Origin: Comamonadaceae bacterium | GTDB lineage: Bacteria > Pseudomonadota > Gammaproteobacteria > Burkholderiales > Burkholderiaceae_C | DNA: 60,148 nt | Direction: 5' to 3' | Assembly: GCA_027485235.1 (NCBI GenBank) | Contig: JAIXRJ010000020.1 | Coordinates: forward strand, 1 to 60,148 | Part shown: in pieces, positions 54,981 to 60,148 of the stretch | How the letters are laid out: each line of letters opens with the position of its first letter | How positions within the stretch are numbered: position 1 is the first letter of the stretch | The notes under the pieces: model-generated | What the model saw: the letters and a program-made list of their open reading frames with translations, nothing else | What the model was told of the DNA's origin: nothing | The model's database searches: none | Made by a program: the position numbers and the translations under genes

Positions 54981-55467
54981 GCGGTCGTCTGTTTTGGTGT
55001 CCAACACGACACCCTTGATTGCACTGACCGCCGCCCTTGGTAGTCTGGCCGTACTGAAATTCATGTACCAGAGGGTGGTGGTGCCGTTTGAAGTGGCCCA
55101 AGAGGTCCGTGCGGGTGGTCAGACTTCTTTCGGAGTTGACGCGTTTCTGGCTGCGGATTGGCTGGATATTCAGGATCGGCCGGTCACGCTACTGCCGTTC
55201 CTCAAAAACTCCTTGGACTCAGGAGAAGCCTCGGTCATTCAGACGGCGTTGAATTTGTCTTTGTCGCTGGTGTGCATTGATGAGGTGGTTGGTCGACGCA
55301 CTGCCCGACTTTGCGGGCTGAACCTTACGGGTTCATTGGGCATCATGCTCAAAGCCCAACAGTTGGGTTTTTCAGTTGATTTGCCGCAAGCCATCGAGAA
55401 CATGCGACGCCATGGCATTTGGCTCAGCCCTGCATTGATTGCGTCGGTTCTTGGCAATCCTCAATGA
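54964..55467 (+). CDS. DUF3368 PIN-like protein, likely toxin nuclease
   Basis: The 167-residue product starts SSVLVSNTTPLIALTAALG, has VPFEVAQEVRAG, LDSGEASVIQTAL and VCIDEVVGRRTARLCGLNLTGSLGI, which are the acidic and structural blocks of the DUF3368 branch of PIN domains. Such proteins are predicted RNases of toxin-antitoxin modules. The first aspartate is replaced by Asn, which is, from memory, not rare in this family. ATG 54964 or 54973 may be the start. Confidence 0.82.
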   Translation: MSSMPERSSVLVSNTTPLIALTAALGSLAVLKFMYQRVVVPFEVAQEVRAGGQTSFGVDAFLAADWLDIQDRPVTLLPFLKNSLDSGEASVIQTALNLSLSLVCIDEVVGRRTARLCGLNLTGSLGIMLKAQQLGFSVDLPQAIENMRRHGIWLSPALIASVLGNPQ

Positions 55468-55474
55468 TGAGGAA

Positions 55475-55499
55475 AGGTTCATCTCCCGGTGATGAACCT
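55475..55499. terminator. bidirectional hairpin between convergent genes
   Basis: AGGTTCATC (55475-55483) and GATGAACCT (55491-55499) form a perfect 9-base-pair stem with a 7-base loop, lying between the stops of the DUF3368 gene and the DUF2889 gene. T runs on either side are weak. Confidence 0.55.
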
Positions 55500-55507
55500 G
55501 CAGCGTT

Positions 55508-56092
55508 TCAGCCCTCATACCCCTCCACCACCTTCGGCTTGAAAAACATCGGATAAGCCCTTTGCACCGTCGGGCTGTCGTAAGCCCAACTGTGACATTG
55601 GCCCAGGTGGTAGGGCGGTTTGGTGATTTCGGGTTGGGGTTGACCAGCTTGTTCGCGGCGCTGCCATTGGCCTGCGGGCAGGGTCTGGTAGGCGGCGGTG
55701 GCCATGTTGAACAAAAGTTCTCGCAGGTGGGTGCAGCCTGCGGTGCCGCCCATGTGTTCGTTGATGACTTTGCGCCAGCCCGGCCCCATGGTTTGGCCGA
55801 TCAGTTTGTGCATGCCATGCGGTGCGCCGGCGCATTCGGGGTGGGGGATCTCGTCCATCGCGGTCACGATGTTCTGGATGACCATCTTGTTGTTGAGCGT
55901 GACGCGGACTTTCAGGTCGTGGATGGGTTCCTCGGCCGGAAAGGGGCGCTCGTTGGGCACCCGAAAGCCAAATGTCTTCACGTCGGTCAGTTCGGCTTCG
56001 ATGTCCCACAGACCGTCATCGCGGTCATAGCCGCGGTACACGACGGTTCGCGTATGTGACAGTTTTCGGGGGGAGGGAGGGGGAAGTGCCAA
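55508..56092 (-). CDS. DUF2889 domain protein
   Basis: The product has the DUF2889 pattern: HTRTVVYRGYDRDDGLWDIEAELTD near the start, IHDLKVRVTLNN, then a conserved GCTHLRELL block and CHSWAYDSPTV near the end. Function is unknown; family members are found in Burkholderiales. No ATG fits; TTG 56092 gives a start just before LPPPSPRK, and TTG 56119 is an alternative. It diverges from an acyl-CoA synthetase gene, which may hint at a shared pathway. Confidence 0.8.
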   Translation of the reverse strand: MALPPPSPRKLSHTRTVVYRGYDRDDGLWDIEAELTDVKTFGFRVPNERPFPAEEPIHDLKVRVTLNNKMVIQNIVTAMDEIPHPECAGAPHGMHKLIGQTMGPGWRKVINEHMGGTAGCTHLRELLFNMATAAYQTLPAGQWQRREQAGQPQPEITKPPYHLGQCHSWAYDSPTVQRAYPMFFKPKVVEGYEG

Positions 56093-56152
56093 TGGAATTC
56101 TCGCGGGTCTGGTGTTCAATCAGTCGATCATATCGATGCAGGAGCCCGCCCC

Positions 56153-57724
56153 ATGTCACCCGTGACCCCCTCTGCCATTCACCCCGTCGTTCGCCGCCAG
56201 ACCATTGCCGATGCCTTGCGCCGCACCGCGATCCGCTTGCCCGCCAAAACTGGCATTGTGTGTGGTGCCACGACCTGGACCTATGCCGAGTTCGATGCGC
56301 TGGTCACGCGCTTGGCCGCAGGCTTGGCCAGCATCGGCGTGGCCGAGGGCGACAAGGTCGCCGTGCTGGCGCGCAATTCGCATGGTTTTGCAGCCTTGCG
56401 CTTTGCGCTGGCCCGCCGGGGCGCGGTCATGGTGCCAATCAACTTCATGCTCAAGGCCGAAGAAGTCGCTTACATCCTGCGCCATGCGGGGGCCAAAACA
56501 TTGGCCACCGACAGCGGCCTGGCCGAGCTGGCGCAGGCGGCATCGCAACTCGACACCCAAGTGCAGCAATTCATCTGGCTGCCGTCCGAAGACCCCAGCC
56601 AAGCCGTGGCGGGCATGCACGGCTTTGACACGCTGGCCGCCTGCCCCGATGCGCTGCCCGATGTGCGGCTGGGCAGCTGCGACGTGGCGCAGATCGTTTA
56701 CACCAGCGGCACCGAATCCTCGCCCAAAGGCGCGCAGCTCACGCACGACGCGGTGATGTGGCAGTACGTCAGCTGCGTGATCGACGCCGAAATCGCCGAG
56801 GCCGATGTGGCCCTGCACGCGCTGCCGCTCTACCACTGCGCCCAGCTGGATGTGTTTTTTGGCCCGGCCATTTACATGGGCAGCACCAACGTCATCACCT
56901 CCAAGCCCACACCGGACAACCTGCTGCCGATGATTGAAAAATTCGGCATCACCAGCTTTTTTGCGCCACCCACGGTGTGGATCGCGCTGCTGCGCTCGCC
57001 CCTCATGGATGCGGGCAAACTTTCCAAATTGGCCAAGGGCTACTACGGCGCGTCCATCATGCCGGTCGAGGTTTTAAAAGAGTTGGCTGCGCGCTTGCCC
57101 AAGGTGCGTTTGTGGAACCTGTACGGCCAAACCGAAATCGCACCCTTGGCCACACTGCTCGGCCCCGACGACCAGCTGCGCAAACTGGGCTCGTGCGGCA
57201 AAGCGGTGCGCAATGTCGAAACCCGTGTGGTGAACGATGCCATGCAGGATGTGGCCATGGGCGAGGTGGGCGAGATCGTGCACCGCTCGCCGCATTTGAT
57301 GCTGGGCTACTTCCACGACGACGACCGCACCCGGGCTTCGTTTGAAGGCGACTGGTTCCACAGCGGCGATCTGGGCACCATCGACGAGGAGGGCTACATC
57401 ACCGTGGTGGACCGCAAGAAGGACATGATCAAGTCCGGCGGCGAAAACGTGGCCAGCCGCGAGGTGGAAGAAATGATTTACCGCCTGCCACAGGTCAGCG
57501 AAGTGGCGGTGATCGGCCTGCCTGACCCCAAGTGGGTCGAGGCCGTGACGGCGGTGATCGTGGTCAAGGCCGGGCAAGCGCTGGACGAGGCGGCGGTGAT
57601 CGCCCACTGCACCCAGCACATGGCGGGCTTCAAGTGCCCCAAGCGCGTGGTCTTCACCGACGCACTGCCCAAGAACCCGAGCGGCAAACTGCTCAAGCGC
57701 GATTTGCGCCAGCGCTACGCCTGA
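56153..57724 (+). CDS. acyl-CoA synthetase (AMP-binding family)
   Basis: The 523-residue product activates a carboxylic acid to acyl-AMP and then acyl-CoA. The AMP-binding motif YTSGTESSPKGAQLTH, NLYGQTEIAPL, the GDWFHSGDLGTIDEEGY hinge region and the C-terminal catalytic lysine block KNPSGKLLKRDLR are present. It is close to medium/long-chain fatty acid or aromatic acid ligases; the substrate cannot be read from the sequence. GGAG about 9 bases upstream supports ATG 56153. Confidence 0.92.
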   Translation: MSPVTPSAIHPVVRRQTIADALRRTAIRLPAKTGIVCGATTWTYAEFDALVTRLAAGLASIGVAEGDKVAVLARNSHGFAALRFALARRGAVMVPINFMLKAEEVAYILRHAGAKTLATDSGLAELAQAASQLDTQVQQFIWLPSEDPSQAVAGMHGFDTLAACPDALPDVRLGSCDVAQIVYTSGTESSPKGAQLTHDAVMWQYVSCVIDAEIAEADVALHALPLYHCAQLDVFFGPAIYMGSTNVITSKPTPDNLLPMIEKFGITSFFAPPTVWIALLRSPLMDAGKLSKLAKGYYGASIMPVEVLKELAARLPKVRLWNLYGQTEIAPLATLLGPDDQLRKLGSCGKAVRNVETRVVNDAMQDVAMGEVGEIVHRSPHLMLGYFHDDDRTRASFEGDWFHSGDLGTIDEEGYITVVDRKKDMIKSGGENVASREVEEMIYRLPQVSEVAVIGLPDPKWVEAVTAVIVVKAGQALDEAAVIAHCTQHMAGFKCPKRVVFTDALPKNPSGKLLKRDLRQRYA

Positions 57725-57745
57725 GCCTTCGCCGGGCCGGGTTCT

Positions 57746-59155
57746 TCAAGCGCCCCAACGGGTGTGGAACTTGCCGGGTTGGTCGGTGCGCTGGTAGGTG
57801 TGCGCGCCAAAGTAGTCGCGCTGCGCCTGCAGCAAATTGGCGGGCAGGCGGGCGGAGCGGTAGGCGTCGTAATACGACAGGGCGCTCATGAAGGCGGGCA
57901 CGGCCACGCCGTTCAGGGCGGCCATGGCCACCACTTCGCGCAGGTCTTGTTCGCAGTCGGCCATGACACTGGCAAAGTGTTCGTCGATCAGCAGGTTGGG
58001 CAAATCGTTGTGGGCGGCAAAGGCGCGGCGCATATCTTCCAGCAGGTGGGCGCGGATGATGCAGCCCGCACGCCAGACCGAAGCCACTTTGGCCATGGGG
58101 AGTTCCCAGCGGTGTTCGCGGTCGGCGGCTTTGAGCAGCGCAAAGCCTTGTGCATAAGCACACAGCTTGGCGGCCAGCAAGGCGCGTTGGATCTTGGGCA
58201 GGATGTCTTCGCGCTCGCCCGCCACCTTGGGCGCAGGGCCTTTCAAGATTTTGGACGCCGCCACGCGCTCGGGCTGAATGGCGCTGATGGTGCGGGCAAA
58301 CACCGCGTCGGCAATCGTGGGCGCGCTCACGCCCATGTCCAGCGCGATTTGGCTGGTCCATTTGCCGGTGCCTTTTTGCTCGGCAGTGTCCAGGATCACG
58401 TTGACCAAAGCCTCGCCGGTTTCGGGGTCGGTGTGCTTCAAGATGTCGGCGGTGATGCCGATCAGGTAACTGCCCAGCGCGCCTTCGTTCCACTGGCTGA
58501 ACACGGGGCTCATCTCGGCGGCGCTCATGCCCAGGCATTGCTGCATCAGCCAATAGGCTTCGCAGATCATTTGCATGTCGGCGTATTCGATGCCGTTGTG
58601 CACCATCTTCACAAAGTGCCCGGCACCGCCATGGCCCATCCAGTCGCAGCAGGGCTGGCCGTCGGTGGCCTTGGCGGCAATGGCTTGCAGCAAGGGCTTG
58701 ACCAGCGGCCAGGCTTCAGGCGAGCCGCCGGGCATGAGTGCAGGGCCGTGCAAGGCGCCTTCTTCGCCGCCGCTCACGCCAGCGCCCACATACAAGATGC
58801 CCGAGCCGTCCAGCGCCGCGATGCGCCGCTGCGTGTCGGTGAACAAGGTGTTGCCGCCGTCGATGACCACGTCTCCCGCCGCCAGCAGGGGGCGCAGCTC
58901 GGCCAGCACGGCATCCACCGGGGCGCCTGCAGGCACCATCAGCCAAACGCGGCGCGGCAATTGCAAGCTGGCCACCAGATCGGCCAAAGACTCGGAGGTC
59001 TGTGCTTTCAGGCTTTGGGTGCGCTGGGAGAAGCTTTGGCGCCGGGACGCGTCCAGGTCAAAACCGCTGACGGTGAAACCATGGCGCTCCAGGTTCAGAG
59101 CCAGGTTTTCACCCATCACGCCCAGGCCCACCAGGCCGATATCGCTTGCTTGCAT
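57746..59155 (-). CDS. gnd: 6-phosphogluconate dehydrogenase, decarboxylating
   Basis: The enzyme oxidises 6-phosphogluconate to ribulose 5-phosphate with NADP in the pentose phosphate pathway. The product (469 residues from ATG 59155) has the Rossmann motif GLVGLGVMGENLALN, the substrate-binding GAGVSGGEEGALHGPALMPGG, GAGHFVKMVHNGIEY and the C-terminal SALSYYDAYRSARLPANLLQAQRDYFGAH. ATG 59164 is another start. A long plus-strand frame over this gene is an antisense shadow. Confidence 0.96.
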   Translation of the reverse strand: MQASDIGLVGLGVMGENLALNLERHGFTVSGFDLDASRRQSFSQRTQSLKAQTSESLADLVASLQLPRRVWLMVPAGAPVDAVLAELRPLLAAGDVVIDGGNTLFTDTQRRIAALDGSGILYVGAGVSGGEEGALHGPALMPGGSPEAWPLVKPLLQAIAAKATDGQPCCDWMGHGGAGHFVKMVHNGIEYADMQMICEAYWLMQQCLGMSAAEMSPVFSQWNEGALGSYLIGITADILKHTDPETGEALVNVILDTAEQKGTGKWTSQIALDMGVSAPTIADAVFARTISAIQPERVAASKILKGPAPKVAGEREDILPKIQRALLAAKLCAYAQGFALLKAADREHRWELPMAKVASVWRAGCIIRAHLLEDMRRAFAAHNDLPNLLIDEHFASVMADCEQDLREVVAMAALNGVAVPAFMSALSYYDAYRSARLPANLLQAQRDYFGAHTYQRTDQPGKFHTRWGA

Positions 59156-59287
59156 GGCATCCATTCGTCTAAGTCGGGGCACCCGGCTTTCCAAGTGCTT
59201 CCCGAGCCGTGTCTGAGATTTTGCAACAGAGACGCGCCCAGCCTTGGTGCATGCGCGACGCATCCAGCCGAGGGAAATCCCTAATCA

Positions 59288-59331
59288 AATGTCCTATGGA
59301 TAGAACCTGATTGTTCTATTGACAGGACATT
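59288..59331. promoter_or_regulatory. large inverted repeat in the gnd/GntR divergent region
   Basis: AATGTCCTATGGATAGAA (59288-59305) and TTCTATTGACAGGACATT (59314-59331) are inverted copies matching at 15 of 18 positions with an 8-base centre. The right arm contains the -35 box of the GntR gene, so binding there should block its transcription. It is a likely operator for the adjacent GntR regulator and could also affect gnd. Confidence 0.7.
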
Positions 59332-59347
59332 AGGACTGGTCAACGAT
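59319..59347 (+). promoter_or_regulatory. promoter of the GntR gene, possibly leaderless
   Basis: A perfect TTGACA (59319-59324) is followed 17 bases later by AACGAT (59342-59347), a weak -10 that ends 7 bases before ATG 59355. No Shine-Dalgarno is present. Confidence 0.5.
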
Positions 59348-59354
59348 AGCCCCT

Positions 59355-60148
59355 ATGAATCCAAATTTGCCCTTGCCCAAGTACCACCAGGTTTATCTGG
59401 TGCTGCGTGAGCAACTGCGCGAAGGCCGTTTTGATGCGGGTTTGCCCGGCGAAATGGCTTTGATGGGCCAGTTCGGTGTGGCCCGTGTGACAGTGCGTCG
59501 TGCACTGTCTCAGTTGGCGCAAGAGGGCTTGATCAGCCGTGAGCCAGGCCGCGGTACCCGCCCTGTGCCCGCCCGAGCCAACGAAGTGCAGATGCAGGCC
59601 TCCACCATGGCCACAGGCCAGCAGGCACGCCTGACGGGCCTGCTCGAGAACCTGGTCACCATGGGCATGCGCACCAAGGTCAAGGTCTTGTCGGTCGAGC
59701 GCATGCGAGCCCCAGTGGACGTTGCCGCTGCCTTGCAGCTCCAAGCCAGTGCCGCGGTGCAAAAAGCGGTGCGTGTGCGCAGCACCCCCGAAGGCCCTTT
59801 GTCGCACATCACCACTTGGGTGCCGGAGTCAATTTCTTCGGGTTTTGGCAAACGTGAACTGATGCAAAAGCCCATCTTGGTGCTGCTCGAGGAGTCGGGC
59901 GTCAAGGTGGGGCGTGCTGAGCAAACCATTTCGGCCCGCTTGGCCGATGTGGGCATGGCCCAGCACCTGGATGTGTCCGTCGGATCGGCCTTGCTGGCGG
60001 TGCGGCGGTTGATTTACGACGAGGACGACCGTCCCGTCCAATGGCTGCATGGCTTGTACCGACCGGACCGGTACGAATACCAGATGCAGTTATCCCGCGT
60101 TGGCAGCATCGATGCCAAGGTGTGGGTAAGCCAAGAGCTGTCCGCCAA
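59355..60148 (+). CDS. GntR/HutC-family transcriptional regulator (partial, runs off the window)
   Basis: An uninterrupted frame from ATG 59355 continues to the right edge without a stop (264 codons seen). Residues ~8-75 form the GntR winged helix (KYHQVYLVLREQLREGRF, then VARVTVRRALSQLAQEGLISREPGRGT), followed by a UTRA-type ligand domain (VQKAVRVRSTPEGPLSHITTWVP ... LLAVRRLIYDEDDRPVQW). It probably binds the inverted repeat upstream. The regulated pathway lies outside the window or is unknown. Confidence 0.9.
   Translation, partial: MNPNLPLPKYHQVYLVLREQLREGRFDAGLPGEMALMGQFGVARVTVRRALSQLAQEGLISREPGRGTRPVPARANEVQMQASTMATGQQARLTGLLENLVTMGMRTKVKVLSVERMRAPVDVAAALQLQASAAVQKAVRVRSTPEGPLSHITTWVPESISSGFGKRELMQKPILVLLEESGVKVGRAEQTISARLADVGMAQHLDVSVGSALLAVRRLIYDEDDRPVQWLHGLYRPDRYEYQMQLSRVGSIDAKVWVSQELSA

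Noticed and set aside
57764..59284. 506-codon plus-strand frame across gnd
   Set aside because: The minus strand encodes a complete 6-phosphogluconate dehydrogenase; the plus-strand product has no known motif.

Overview
This window looks like a chromosomal segment of a betaproteobacterium in the Burkholderiales, most likely a member of the Comamonadaceae. That placement rests on the complete division and cell wall (dcw) cluster, meso-DAP type MurE, a DksA with a long Lys/Ala/Pro-rich N-terminal arm, a separate Lys/Ala-rich histone-H1-like protein, and general codon and GC use. It is an inference; no database was searched. The DNA is GC-rich throughout, except for a clearly AT-rich patch around 50.6-51.7 kb. 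No tRNA, rRNA, insertion sequence, prophage or CRISPR array was seen.

Layout. 1-1.7 kb: end of a CobW-type GTPase gene and dksA. 1.9-20.5 kb: an unbroken dcw cluster, all on the plus strand and mostly with 1-11 base overlaps: mraZ-rsmH-ftsL-ftsI-murE-murF-mraY-murD-ftsW-murG-murC-ddlB-ftsQ-ftsA-ftsZ-lpxC. 20.5-29.5 kb: a YqiA-like esterase, an RNB exoribonuclease, a TonB-like protein, mtgA, ruvC, rodA, tldD and a DAHP synthase preceded by what looks like a leader-peptide attenuator. 29.5-31.8 kb (minus): mpl and an EamA transporter. 31.9-36.8 kb (plus): a small conserved protein, a TlpA-like thioredoxin, accB-accC, prmA and a zinc-ribbon/DUF3426 membrane protein. 36.9-43.8 kb (minus): the H1-like protein, nrdB, nrdA with two NrdR boxes, ampD, a PP0621-type protein and a CcsA-like membrane protein. 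43.9-45.3 kb: ffh. 45.3-49.1 kb: a possible catabolic set (ferredoxin, glutamine-synthetase-like ligase, Rieske oxygenase, divergent gamma-glutamyl cyclotransferase). 49.1-50.4 kb: miaB. 50.8-54.6 kb (minus): a MerR-VIT-VWA operon with two unknown genes in AT-rich DNA. 54.7-55.5 kb: a UPF0175/DUF3368 toxin-antitoxin-like pair. 55.5-60.1 kb: a DUF2889 gene, an acyl-CoA synthetase, gnd and a truncated GntR regulator.

How the genes work together. Much of the window serves envelope growth: peptidoglycan precursor synthesis (murC-G, ddlB, mraY), polymerisation and division (ftsI, ftsW, ftsQLAZ, mtgA, rodA), recycling (mpl, ampD) and lipid A (lpxC). The rest is housekeeping (RNR, acetyl-CoA carboxylase, SRP, MiaB, shikimate entry) plus small accessory modules.

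The most unusual items are these. (1) A MerR-controlled VIT/VWA protein contains an internal, gapless, 27-of-34 identical copy of the FtsZ C-terminal partner-binding peptide, and its gene is split by an apparent one-base insertion in a C5 tract. (2) A Tyr/Phe-rich leader peptide with mutually exclusive antiterminator and terminator pairings lies before the DAHP synthase. (3) A gamma-glutamylation/Rieske/cyclotransferase gene set suggests an amine-degradation route. (4) Several genes have a -10-like box 6-7 bases before the ATG and no Shine-Dalgarno, which suggests leaderless mRNAs.
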